Source: Candidatus Lachnoclostridium stercoravium (GTDB lineage: Bacteria > Bacillota > Clostridia > Lachnospirales > Lachnospiraceae). From it: 32,629 bases of DNA. The notes beneath the pieces were generated by a model that was not told the DNA's origin, searched no databases, and saw nothing but the letters and a program-made list of their open reading frames with translations. The stretch is taken from contig DWZA01000072.1 in assembly GCA_019118365.1 (NCBI GenBank), positions 1 to 32,629 of the forward strand. The letters are read 5' to 3'. A program made the translations under genes and the position numbers. Shown here in pieces: positions 1-7,701 of this stretch (position 1 is the first letter of the stretch; every line of letters begins with the position of its first letter).

Positions 1-1932
1 ATCGAGGCGCTTGTAAAAGGGTTCCGGGAAGGCAATCAATGCCAGACTTTACTGGGCGTCACCGGCTCTGGCAAGACCTTTACCATGGCCAACGTCATCC
101 AGGCGTTAAACAAGCCTACGCTGATCATTGCCCACAATAAGACTCTGGCAGCCCAGCTCTACGGTGAGTTTAAGGAGTTCTTTCCGGAGAACGCAGTGGA
201 GTATTTTGTCTCCTACTACGATTACTACCAGCCGGAAGCATACGTCCCGTCGACGGACACTTATATTGAAAAGGATTCGGCGATCAATGACGAGATCGAC
301 AAGCTGCGCCATTCCGCCACAGCCGCTCTTTCTGAACGCAGCGACGTGATCATCGTGGCTTCGGTGTCATGCATCTATGGCCTGGGCAGCCCGATCGATT
401 ACAAGGAGATGGTGATCTCTCTGCGTCCGGGCATGATCAAAGACCGGGACGAAGTGATCCGCAAGCTGATCGATATCCAGTATACGCGAAACGATATGGA
501 TTTTCACCGGGGAACCTTCCGCGTCCGCGGAGACGTGGTAGAGATATTCCCTGCTTATTCCGGAAATGAAGCGTACCGGGTGGAATTTTTCGGGGATGAA
601 GTGGACCGGATCATGGAGATCGATACGGTGACGGGAGAGATCAAAGCGCAACTAAACCATGTGGCCATCTTTCCGGCGTCCCATTATGTGGTGCCGAAGG
701 AGAAAATGCTGGAGGCCACAGAAAATATTCTGGAAGAAATGAAGGAACAGGTGGCGTTCTTTAAAAGCGAGGACAAGCTTCTGGAAGCCCAGAGGATCGC
801 AGAGAGGACGAACTTTGACGTGGAGATGATGCGGGAAACAGGATTTTGTTCCGGAATTGAAAATTATTCCAGGCACCTGACCGGTCTGGCTCCGGGGCAG
901 CCGCCCTGCACCCTGATCGATTATTTCCCGGATGATTTCCTGATCATCGTGGACGAGTCTCATATCACTCTTCCGCAGATCCGGGGGATGTATGCGGGGG
1001 ACCAGTCGAGAAAACGGACGCTGGTACAGTACGGATTCCGTCTTCCGTCCGCCCTGGATAACCGTCCGCTGAACTTTGAGGAGTTTGAAAGCAAGATCAA
1101 CCAGATGATGTTTGTATCGGCCACTCCTTCGGTTTATGAAGAAGAACATGAGCTTATGCGGGTAGAGCAGATCATCCGTCCCACAGGCCTGCTGGATCCG
1201 GAGATCTCAGTAAGGCCGGTAGAGGGCCAGATCGACGATCTGATCGCTGAAGTCCATAAGGAAGTGGAAGGCCGTCACAAAGTTCTGATCACAACCCTTA
1301 CAAAACGTATGGCGGAGGATCTGACGGATTATATGAGGGATGCAGGCATCCGCGTGAAATATCTCCATTCTGACATCGATACGCTGGAACGGGCGGAGAT
1401 CATCCGGGACATGAGGCTGGACGTCTTCGACGTGCTGGTGGGGATCAACCTTTTGCGGGAAGGGCTGGATATACCGGAGATCACTCTGGTAGCGATCCTG
1501 GATGCAGATAAGGAAGGCTTCCTCCGTTCGGAAACCTCTCTGATACAGACCATCGGGCGGGCCGCCAGAAACAGCGAAGGCCACGTGATCATGTACGCAG
1601 ACACGGTTACAGAATCCATGCGGGTAGCTATTGAAGAGACGAACCGGCGGCGCAGGATCCAGCAGCAGTATAACGAAGAACACGGAATCACGCCGACGAC
1701 GATCAAAAAAGCAGTCCGCGATCTGATCGCGATCTCCAAAGCGGCGGTTGAGGACGACAAGGACTTTGAGAAAGAACCGGAGTCCATGGACAGCGAGGAA
1801 CTGAAGAAGCTGATCAAGGAGCTGACAAAGAAGATGCATCAGGCGGCCGCAGAGCTGAACTTTGAAGAGGCCATGAAACTGAGGGACCGGATGCTGGAGG
1901 CAAAAAAAATGCTCCTGGATATAGAAGGATAG
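1..1932 (+). CDS. uvrB: UvrB, excinuclease ABC subunit B (5' end outside window)
   Basis: UvrB is the DNA-damage-verifying helicase-like subunit of nucleotide excision repair; it receives DNA from UvrA and recruits UvrC. The frame is open from base 1, so the true start lies upstream; the Met at 85 is internal because the Walker A motif GVTGSGKT (about 55-78) precedes it. Further landmarks are the beta-hairpin stretch [25 protein letters not shown] around 220-275 that clamps DNA, the Walker B-type DESH near 955, the C-terminal helicase lobe with QTIGRAARN near 1550, and the terminal UVR motif ([14 protein letters not shown]) that contacts UvrC. Only about 25-30 N-terminal residues seem to be missing. 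The feo promoter follows 60 bases downstream, so the genes are probably separate units. Confidence 0.97.
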   Translation: MEALVKGFREGNQCQTLLGVTGSGKTFTMANVIQALNKPTLIIAHNKTLAAQLYGEFKEFFPENAVEYFVSYYDYYQPEAYVPSTDTYIEKDSAINDEIDKLRHSATAALSERSDVIIVASVSCIYGLGSPIDYKEMVISLRPGMIKDRDEVIRKLIDIQYTRNDMDFHRGTFRVRGDVVEIFPAYSGNEAYRVEFFGDEVDRIMEIDTVTGEIKAQLNHVAIFPASHYVVPKEKMLEATENILEEMKEQVAFFKSEDKLLEAQRIAERTNFDVEMMRETGFCSGIENYSRHLTGLAPGQPPCTLIDYFPDDFLIIVDESHITLPQIRGMYAGDQSRKRTLVQYGFRLPSALDNRPLNFEEFESKINQMMFVSATPSVYEEEHELMRVEQIIRPTGLLDPEISVRPVEGQIDDLIAEVHKEVEGRHKVLITTLTKRMAEDLTDYMRDAGIRVKYLHSDIDTLERAEIIRDMRLDVFDVLVGINLLREGLDIPEITLVAILDADKEGFLRSETSLIQTIGRAARNSEGHVIMYADTVTESMRVAIEETNRRRRIQQQYNEEHGITPTTIKKAVRDLIAISKAAVEDDKDFEKEPESMDSEELKKLIKELTKKMHQAAAELNFEEAMKLRDRMLEAKKMLLDIEG

Positions 1933-1990
1933 GCAGAAGACAGCCAGCCCGGCGCATGCTCTATGGAGTGTTCCAGGGCTTCCGACCTTT

Positions 1991-2009
1991 GTTGACAATT
2001 ATTTTCAAC
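1991..2009. promoter_or_regulatory. Fur-like operator over the feoAB promoter
   Basis: GTTGACAATTATTTTCAAC is a 19-base near-palindrome: outer arms GTTGA/TCAAC match perfectly and only one symmetric pair inside mismatches. Its core TGACAATTATTTTCA (1993-2007) matches the Gram-positive Fur 7-1-7 consensus TGATAATNATTATCA at 12 of 14 fixed positions. It covers the -35 box and most of the spacer, where a bound repressor would block RNA polymerase. The match and position are direct observations; Fur as the binding protein is inferred. Confidence 0.7.
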
Positions 2010-2020
2010 AATGATAGAAT
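1992..2020 (+). promoter_or_regulatory. Sigma-70-type promoter of feoAB
   Basis: The -35 box TTGACA (1992-1997) is consensus. The -10 box is TAGAAT (2015-2020), with a spacer of exactly 17 bases. Transcription would start near 2027, about 25 bases before the feoA ATG. The overlapping Fur-like box supports this being the iron-controlled promoter. Confidence 0.75.
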
Positions 2021-2051
2021 CTCCATAGATCGAAAAAGGATGGAGATTATT

Positions 2052-2291
2052 ATGATAAAGCTGTACGAAGGAAAGAAAGGGGCAGTTTACAAGGTAAAAG
2101 ACGTTATGGTAGAGGAACGTCTCACAAGACGCCTGGAAGCCCTGGGAGTAAACGAAGGTACGGATATCACCATTGTCAATAAAAAGGGCAGCGGGACGCT
2201 TATCATAAAGGTGAGAGGGACCCGGCTGGCTCTGGGAAAAAAGATTGCCGCAGGCATCGAGGTAGAGGAGGAAACGCAGGATGGAAAATAA
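2052..2291 (+). CDS. feoA: FeoA, ferrous iron transport accessory protein
   Basis: A 79-residue cytoplasmic SH3-like protein that acts with FeoB in Fe(II) uptake. The sequence from MIKLYEGKKGAVYKVKDV through LGVNEGTDITIVNKKGSGTLIIKVRGTRLALGKKIA has the typical FeoA pattern: a hydrophobic strand, the early LxxLGV element, and the closing G-R-ALG-IA motif. I place the start at ATG 2052, preceded by a purine-rich site (AGGATGGAG); a longer in-frame reading from 1956 would run back through the promoter and is rejected. The 3' end overlaps feoB by 11 bases, indicating translational coupling. Confidence 0.93.
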   Translation: MIKLYEGKKGAVYKVKDVMVEERLTRRLEALGVNEGTDITIVNKKGSGTLIIKVRGTRLALGKKIAAGIEVEEETQDGK

Positions 2292-4281
2292 AAGCGAAGC
2301 TCCGATCCGCGTAGGCTTTGTAGGCAATCCCAACTGTGGAAAGACTACGCTGTTCAACGCATTTACGGGAGCGAACCTGAAGGTGGCGAACTGGCCCGGC
2401 GTTACGGTCGAGCGGGTAGAAGGCGAGACGAGCTATCAGGGAAGGGCGATAAAAGTCATCGATCTTCCTGGGATCTACAGCCTGACTTCCTATACGATCG
2501 AAGAGATCGTTACCAGAAACTGTATTGAGGCAAATGAAGTAGACGTTATCATCAATGTGGTGGACGCCTCTTCGCTGGAGAGGAATCTATATCTGACCCT
2601 TCAGCTTCTGGAGCTGAGAAAGCCGGTCATCCTGGCGCTGAACATGATGGACATCGTGGAAGACAGAGGCATGGAGATCGACCTGCACCGTCTGCCGGAA
2701 ATGCTTGGAGGCATCCCGGTAGTGCCGGTATCCGCAAGAAAGCGCACTGGCCTGGACGTTCTCATGCATGCGGTAGTCCATCATTATGAAGAAGGACCGA
2801 AAGGCATAGTAGTAAAGTATGACGATTACCTGGAAGACAAGATCGCCAAAGTAGAAGTGATCCTCCGCGCCCATTACGGCGAGATGGAGAACATCCGCTG
2901 GCATGCGATCAAGCTTCTGGAGTATGACGAAGAGGTGGCGAAGGACCATCCGGTAGACGCCCAGAACGTGATCGATAAAAGCTATGAAAAAGAGATCATT
3001 AATGAGAAATACGATTATATCGACGAGATCGTAAAAGAATGTCTTTTTAATAAAGAATCAAAAGAGGCGAAGACAGATGAGATCGACAAGTATATGACTC
3101 ATTCTGTGCTGGGGATCCCGATCTTTCTTGGCATCATGGCTCTCGTCTTTTTCCTCACCTTTACAGTAGGAGATTTCCTGAAAGGATATTTTGAAATGGG
3201 ACTGGAGTGGTTTTCAGACGCCGTGCTTTCCCTGCTTACGGCAGTAGGGGCGGCTGACTGGCTTACGTCCCTGATCGTAGACGGGATCGTGGCCGGCGTC
3301 GGCGGCATCCTGACCTTCCTGCCAAATATTTTTATCCTCTTTCTGGCTCTTGCCTTTCTGGAGGACAGCGGCTATATGGCGAGAGTCGCCTATGTAATGA
3401 ATGAGACCATGAACATGGTGGGACTTTCCGGAAGAGCGTTCCTTCCCATGCTTCTTGGCTTTGGCTGCACCGTGCCGGCGGTGATGGCTACAAGGGCGCT
3501 TCCAAGCGAAAGGGACAGGCGCAGGACCATACTGATCACGCCGTTTATGTCCTGCTCGGCAAGACTTCCGATCTACGTGCTGTTTGCAGAGATGTTTTTC
3601 CCGGATCACGCTCTCTATGTGGCGTATTCGCTGTATCTGATCGGACTGGTCGTAGCGATCGTCATTGCGTTTATCGTCCATAAGACCCATTCTGATCAGG
3701 AAGGGGACGCGCTTCTGATCGAGCTTCCGGAATATAAGACGCCGAACGGCCATACGGTCGCCATCTATGTGTGGGATAAGGTAAAGGATTATCTGACAAA
3801 AGCAGGTACGACCATCTTTATCGCTTCGATCATCCTGTGGTTTATCCTGAACACAGGGGTACAGGGATTTGTAAGCGATGTTTCCGACAGCTTTGCAGCC
3901 ATGATCGGCCGTTTCCTGGTGCCGGCGCTGACGCCTGCGGGACTTGGCACATGGCAGACTGCGGTAGCCCTGATCTCAGGATTATCTGCAAAAGAAGTAG
4001 TCGTATCCAGCTTTTCCGTGCTTTACGGAATTGGAAATATCAACTCAGCGGCGGGAATGCATTCTCTGGCTGAGGTTCTGGCGGCCACAGGCTTTGGGCC
4101 GGTAAACGCATACGCTCTCATGATCTTCTGCCTGCTGTATTCTCCGTGCATGGCGGCGGTAGCTACGATCAAAAGAGAGACAAATTCCTGGAAATGGACT
4201 CTGGGTATGGTAGCGTTCCAGATCCTGATCGCATGGGCGGCAGCTGTGCTGGTATATCAGATCGGAAGCAGGATATTTTAA
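2281..4281 (+). CDS. feoB: FeoB, ferrous iron transporter with N-terminal GTPase domain
   Basis: A membrane Fe(II) permease of 666 residues, within the usual Firmicutes size and shorter than the enteric form. The N-terminal G domain shows G1 GNPNCGKT (about residues 15-22), G3 DLPG and G4 NMMD. A helical GDI-like linker follows to about residue 260. The membrane part contains two gate-type repeats, including LGFGCTVPAVMATRAL and the MSCSARLPIYVLF stretch with the conserved cysteine, and the later GLSAKEVVVSSF segment. It shares an operon with feoA through an 11-base overlap. No feoC follows. The next gene is convergent, with its stop only 13 bases away, and I see no U-tract terminator in the gap. 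Confidence 0.96.
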   Translation: MENKSEAPIRVGFVGNPNCGKTTLFNAFTGANLKVANWPGVTVERVEGETSYQGRAIKVIDLPGIYSLTSYTIEEIVTRNCIEANEVDVIINVVDASSLERNLYLTLQLLELRKPVILALNMMDIVEDRGMEIDLHRLPEMLGGIPVVPVSARKRTGLDVLMHAVVHHYEEGPKGIVVKYDDYLEDKIAKVEVILRAHYGEMENIRWHAIKLLEYDEEVAKDHPVDAQNVIDKSYEKEIINEKYDYIDEIVKECLFNKESKEAKTDEIDKYMTHSVLGIPIFLGIMALVFFLTFTVGDFLKGYFEMGLEWFSDAVLSLLTAVGAADWLTSLIVDGIVAGVGGILTFLPNIFILFLALAFLEDSGYMARVAYVMNETMNMVGLSGRAFLPMLLGFGCTVPAVMATRALPSERDRRRTILITPFMSCSARLPIYVLFAEMFFPDHALYVAYSLYLIGLVVAIVIAFIVHKTHSDQEGDALLIELPEYKTPNGHTVAIYVWDKVKDYLTKAGTTIFIASIILWFILNTGVQGFVSDVSDSFAAMIGRFLVPALTPAGLGTWQTAVALISGLSAKEVVVSSFSVLYGIGNINSAAGMHSLAEVLAATGFGPVNAYALMIFCLLYSPCMAAVATIKRETNSWKWTLGMVAFQILIAWAAAVLVYQIGSRIF

Positions 4282-4294
4282 AAATCGTAACAGT

Positions 4295-5236
4295 TCAGGG
4301 GAGTTTGGCGGAAATGCCGGACGGAAGGAAGATCCTTCCGGACATGCGGGAATAGAAATACGTATGGTCAGATAAGTGATCTTCGGTCGGGACTTCATTT
4401 TGGTTGACTTCCCGGATCGTGTCGTCCATGTCGCTGTAGTCCATATCCGATTCCTGAGGGATCAGCAGGACTTCGTGGATACTGGAAGGGATGATCACCA
4501 GATCGCTTCCCGCAGCCTGGGCAAAGCTTTCCAGAACGCCTGGATAGAGCATGGAGTAAGCGCCGTTTACCCCTTTGGTATTAGTAAGAACATAGATAAG
4601 AGGCTTCTCTTCCTGTATAGGAGCGGAAGCTTCTTTTTCTTCTTTCGGCTGTTTCCGTCCATCAGGGGAGATCATTTCCCGGATGACTTCGTCCAGTTCT
4701 CTGATGACCGGAGGGAACAGCAGCATGGAATTGGCTTTGGCCTGGATAAAAAGTTCATCTTCCGTGATGCCCCATAGTTTGATCTGGCTGTTGTTTACAA
4801 GAGAAGTGAAGATCTCGTCCTCAGATTCCGTAAAGATACAGAAAACAATGCTCAGATCAAGGAAGGGGATGTGGGGGATGCTGGAGAGAGCCGTCTGGTT
4901 GCGGGAAGTATTGATCAGCTTGCAGGCCAGGTTTTTCCGGCATGTTTCAAAAGAAAGGAACTGTTCCGGGCGGAAGGCAGGCGGAAGGCTGTGGCTGCGG
5001 TACAGATCCAGGATCTCAGAGGTGATGGAAGAAAGGGGCATACCGTTCCGGTATTCTTCAAAAAAATGCCCCAGGTAGATAGCGGCGGAGACGGGAGAAG
5101 GCGGTTTCTGTATGCACAGGCTGTCAGAAAGGACTCCGTTGTTTTTGGGGATCTGCTGGAGAGAAACGGAAAAAGAATCTCCAAGCCGGGCGGCGACAGC
5201 AAGGCAGACGTCGTCAAGAAATGTTTTGTATACCAC
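4295..5236 (-). CDS. DUF5688-like protein of unknown function
   Basis: A 313-residue soluble protein with no signal peptide or membrane segment. The start is GTG 5236, with a strong AAGGAGG about eight bases upstream on the minus strand. The N-terminal part (VYKTFLDDVCLAVAARLGDSFSVSLQQIPKNNG) and the following AAIYLGHFFEEYRNG segment resemble the uncharacterised DUF5688 proteins common in Lachnospiraceae; this assignment is from memory of the family, not a search. Around residues 210-225 there is a low-complexity charged linker (PKEEKEASAPIQEEKP). The C-terminal part (YSMLYPGVLESFAQAAGSDLVIIPSSIHEVLLIP) resembles a compact alpha/beta module and is followed by an acidic tail. It is convergent with feoB and no biochemical function can be proposed. 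Confidence 0.7.
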   Translation of the reverse strand: MVYKTFLDDVCLAVAARLGDSFSVSLQQIPKNNGVLSDSLCIQKPPSPVSAAIYLGHFFEEYRNGMPLSSITSEILDLYRSHSLPPAFRPEQFLSFETCRKNLACKLINTSRNQTALSSIPHIPFLDLSIVFCIFTESEDEIFTSLVNNSQIKLWGITEDELFIQAKANSMLLFPPVIRELDEVIREMISPDGRKQPKEEKEASAPIQEEKPLIYVLTNTKGVNGAYSMLYPGVLESFAQAAGSDLVIIPSSIHEVLLIPQESDMDYSDMDDTIREVNQNEVPTEDHLSDHTYFYSRMSGRIFLPSGISAKLP

Positions 5237-5325
5237 GAGTATACCTCCTTTGTATGAAATTAAAAAAATGGGGAATATTGGTTCCGAACGGAACCTCTAA
5301 GAGCACCAGAAATCTGGTGATTTTT

Positions 5326-5354
5326 ATTATATAAGAATCCGGGAAAGTTTGCAA
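5326..5354 (-). promoter_or_regulatory. Promoter of the DUF5688-like gene
   Basis: On the minus strand TTGCAA (5349-5354) and consensus TATAAT (5326-5331) are separated by 17 bases. Transcription would begin near 5319, giving a leader of about 80 bases. That leader holds two small dyads: CACCAG/CTGGTG (5304-5309, 5314-5319) and GGTTCCG/CGGAACC around 5280-5295. Their role is unknown. Confidence 0.6.
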
Positions 5355-5413
5355 GATAAATTTCCAGAGGTTTCAGCGCCCCTTCAGCCGGGCAAACTTA
5401 TGCAAAAAACAGC

Positions 5414-5442
5414 TGGAAACTGAAAGGCTGGCATGGTATGAT
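5414..5442 (+). promoter_or_regulatory. Possible promoter of the acylphosphatase-cysK unit
   Basis: An extended -10 element (TGG followed by TATGAT, 5437-5442) lies 17 bases after a weak TGGAAA (-35, 5414-5419). It is on the correct strand about 60 bases before the acylphosphatase start. The poor -35 box keeps confidence low. Confidence 0.4.
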
Positions 5443-5503
5443 ATCGACAGACAGATGATCGCAGTCCGGATGATCTTAGGACAAGAAGGGAGAGCAGACG
5501 GCT

Positions 5504-5779
5504 TTGAAGGAGGAAAAGATCAGAAAACATATATTTTTTTCCGGAATGGTCCAGGGGGTCGGCTTCCGTTACCGGGCTTTTTACGGCGCGCAGTCTCTGG
5601 GGCTGACAGGCTGGGTGAAAAATCTGTGGGACGGACGGGTAGAGATGGAAGTCCAGGGGGATGAAGCGGCGATAGGGAGGCTTTTAGAGCAGCTGTATGG
5701 AGGCCATTTCATTTCCATAGAACGGATGGAATCGGAAGAACTGCCTGTTATTGAAGAGAGCAGCTTCCGCGTAAGATAG
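5504..5779 (+). CDS. acyP: Acylphosphatase
   Basis: A small cytosolic enzyme that hydrolyses acyl phosphates such as carbamoyl phosphate and acetyl phosphate. At 91 residues it has the normal family length. The signature FSGMVQGVGFRYRAF near residue 12 contains the phosphate-binding loop and catalytic arginine, and GWVKNLWDGRVEMEVQG contains the catalytic asparagine. The start is TTG 5504, about 12 bases after GAAGGGA; there is no nearby ATG in frame before the catalytic loop, so a low-efficiency start is likely. The cysK start is 32 bases downstream, suggesting cotranscription without an obvious pathway link. Confidence 0.92.
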   Translation: MKEEKIRKHIFFSGMVQGVGFRYRAFYGAQSLGLTGWVKNLWDGRVEMEVQGDEAAIGRLLEQLYGGHFISIERMESEELPVIEESSFRVR

Positions 5780-5811
5780 CGGCTGCCAAAGACCAAGAGG
5801 AGGGAATATTG

Positions 5812-6741
5812 ATGGCAAAGATTTATACTTCCGTGGAACAGCTGATCGGCCATACGCCGCTGCTGGAACTTACACATATAGAAAAAGAAGAGAACCTTCG
5901 GGCGAAGATCCTGGCAAAGCTGGAATATCTCAATCCTGCGGGCTCAGTAAAGGACAGAGTGGGAAAAGCCCTGATCGAGGACGCTGAGGCCAAGGGGATC
6001 TTAAGGCCGGGTTCCGTTATCATCGAACCTACATCAGGCAATACCGGGATCGGCCTGGCGGCTGTAGCGGCAGTCAGGGGATACCAGGTGATCATCGTCA
6101 TGCCGGATACTATGAGCGTAGAGAGGCAGCAGATCATGAAAGCCTATGGCGCAAAGATCGTGCTGACTCCCGGACAGGAGGGAATGGCGGGATCCATCCG
6201 CAAGGCGGAAGAGCTGGCAAAAGAGATTCCGGGAAGCTTTATACCCGGCCAGTTTACCAATCCTGCGAATGCAGAGGCTCACAGGACGTCTACAGGCCCG
6301 GAGATATGGGAAGACACCGACGGAGAGGTGGATATTTTTGTAGCCGGCGTAGGCACTGGCGGAACGATTACCGGAACGGGAGAGTACCTGAGATCGAAAA
6401 ACCCCCAGGTCAGGATCGTGGCGGTAGAACCGGCCGATTCCCCGCTTCTTTCAGGAGGGACCGCAGGGCCCCATAAGCTTCAGGGGATCGGGGCGAATTT
6501 TATACCAGAGGTCCTGAACCAGGATATATACGATCAGGTGATCACAGTGGAAGACGAAGCGGCCTTTGAAGCAGCCAGGATATTGGGAAAGAAAGAAGGA
6601 GTCCTGACGGGGATATCTTCCGGAGCCGCGCTGTGGGCGGCCATCCAGCTGGCAAAGAAAGAGGAAAATGAAGGAAAGACCATAGTAGTCCTTTTGCCCG
6701 ATACAGGAGACAGATATCTGTCCACACCCCTTTATGCGTGA
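5812..6741 (+). CDS. cysK: Cysteine synthase A (O-acetylserine sulfhydrylase)
   Basis: A PLP-dependent enzyme that makes cysteine from O-acetylserine and sulfide. The 309-residue protein shows the PLP lysine in NPAGSVKDR (near residue 42), the substrate loop TSGNTGIGLA (near 70), the phosphate-binding GTGGTITGTGEYL (near 180), and the closing SSGAALWA and PDTGDRYLST segments. I choose ATG 5812 because AGAGGAGGG lies eight bases upstream; an in-frame TTG directly before it is not needed. CysK and CysM-type enzymes are difficult to separate by eye, but the length and C-terminal DTGDRYLST favour CysK. No T-box or other leader element was recognised. A folded repeat follows the gene directly. Confidence 0.93.
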   Translation: MAKIYTSVEQLIGHTPLLELTHIEKEENLRAKILAKLEYLNPAGSVKDRVGKALIEDAEAKGILRPGSVIIEPTSGNTGIGLAAVAAVRGYQVIIVMPDTMSVERQQIMKAYGAKIVLTPGQEGMAGSIRKAEELAKEIPGSFIPGQFTNPANAEAHRTSTGPEIWEDTDGEVDIFVAGVGTGGTITGTGEYLRSKNPQVRIVAVEPADSPLLSGGTAGPHKLQGIGANFIPEVLNQDIYDQVITVEDEAAFEAARILGKKEGVLTGISSGAALWAAIQLAKKEENEGKTIVVLLPDTGDRYLSTPLYA

Positions 6742-6750
6742 TATTGTAAT

Positions 6751-6907
6751 AGTAATAGTTTAGCCGTGTATCTTCCCTCCAGCACAGAATGTGCTGGAGG
6801 GAAGCCTGGGATGTCATCCCTATGCCAGGATATATGTCAAATCGCTTTCACAAGCAAGCTTGTAACGCTCTTTATCATATATCCTGGCGCACGGCTGAAC
6901 TGTTACT
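6751..6907. repeat. Compact folded repeat: outer stem enclosing three hairpins
   Basis: Outer arms AGTAATAGTTTAGCCGTG (6751-6768) and CACGGCTGAACTGTTACT (6890-6907) pair at 16 of 18 positions. Within them, separated by about three bases each, are a perfect 15-base-pair hairpin with a GAA loop (6772-6786/6790-6804), a 5-base-pair hairpin GGGAT/ATCCC (6808-6820), and a hairpin with perfect 13-base arms GCCAGGATATATG/CATATATCCTGGC (6824-6836/6876-6888). The last has a small inner ACAAG/CTTGT stem. The predicted shape is a multi-branched junction. GTAATAGTAA occurs on both sides (6746-6755 and 6909-6918), resembling a target duplication. It lies between cysK and the RluF gene and might terminate cysK transcription, although no U tract follows the strong hairpin. 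Confidence 0.8.
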
Positions 6908-6934
6908 CGTAATAGTAACAGAGGAGAAACGGTT

Positions 6935-7672
6935 ATGGAAGAGATCCGTTTGAATAAATTTTTAAGCGAATCCGGCATCTGCTCCAGAAGAGAGGCGGAC
7001 CGGCTGATCGAAGAAGGAAAAGTGCTGGTAAACGGCAAGAAAGCCGCCGTGGGAATGAAGATCCTTGGAACAGAAGAGATCATCTGCAACGGGACAGATG
7101 TTGGAAAAAAAGGTAAGGACCGGCCGGTTCTCCTGGCAGTCAATAAGCCCAGGGGGATCGTATGCACCACCTCCGGCAAGGACCGGGCGGAAAATATCGT
7201 GGAATTTCTGGACTATCCGATCCGCGTTTATCCCATCGGCCGTCTGGATAAGGATTCCACAGGCCTGGTCCTGATGACGAACCAGGGAGATATCGTCAAT
7301 AAAATTTTAAGAGGCAGCAACGCCCATGAAAAAGAATATCTGGTGAGGGTCAATAAGCCGGTGACAGACGAATTTCTGACGAAACTGAGCCAGGGCGTGG
7401 AGATCCTGGATACGGTGACAAAGCCATGCGTGGTGACAAAGACCGGCGCATGCAGTTTCCGGATCATACTCACTCAGGGGCTTAACCGGCAGATCCGGAG
7501 GATGTGCCAGGTATTTGACTACCGGGTAGTATCCTTAAAACGGGTCCGCATCATGAATATCTGGCTGGGCGACCTGCAGCCGGGAGAATACAGAGAAGTA
7601 ACAGAACGGGAATGGAAAAAGCTGTCATGGCTTCTGGAAGGCTCGTCAAACCTTCCGCGCCGTGAAGAATAG
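6935..7672 (+). CDS. rluF: RluF-like 23S rRNA pseudouridine synthase
   Basis: A 245-residue pseudouridine synthase of the RsuA/RluB/E/F group. The N-terminal S4 RNA-binding domain runs from RLNKFLSESGICSRREADRL to about residue 60. The catalytic domain has NKPRGIVCTT, then GRLDKDSTGLVLMTNQGD with the catalytic aspartate (RLD). GLNRQIRRMCQVFDYRV followed by LKRVRIMNI is the characteristic RluF-type ending, which favours 23S rRNA U2604 as target over the RluB or RsuA sites. GAGGAG stands eight bases before ATG 6935. The gene follows the folded repeat and is 29 bases upstream of ligA. Confidence 0.87.
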   Translation: MEEIRLNKFLSESGICSRREADRLIEEGKVLVNGKKAAVGMKILGTEEIICNGTDVGKKGKDRPVLLAVNKPRGIVCTTSGKDRAENIVEFLDYPIRVYPIGRLDKDSTGLVLMTNQGDIVNKILRGSNAHEKEYLVRVNKPVTDEFLTKLSQGVEILDTVTKPCVVTKTGACSFRIILTQGLNRQIRRMCQVFDYRVVSLKRVRIMNIWLGDLQPGEYREVTEREWKKLSWLLEGSSNLPRREE

Positions 7673-7701
7673 CCGTTAAATAGCAGCAGGAGAGTATATA
7701 G

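Noticed and set aside
4323..4339. GGAAGGA/TCCTTCC hairpin as a feoB terminator
   Set aside because: It has no following U tract and lies within the coding sequence of the convergent DUF5688-like gene.
4376..5257. Plus-strand open frames opposite the DUF5688-like gene
   Set aside because: They lack ribosome sites and recognisable domains; the minus-strand frame has a promoter, RBS and family similarity.
5237..5811. T-box or other riboswitch ahead of acylphosphatase/cysK
   Set aside because: No T-box motif, specifier-like structure or SAM-riboswitch elements were recognised; only short dyads assigned to the minus-strand leader.
6746..6918. Insertion sequence at the folded repeat
   Set aside because: It contains no transposase or any open frame; at most it is a non-autonomous element.
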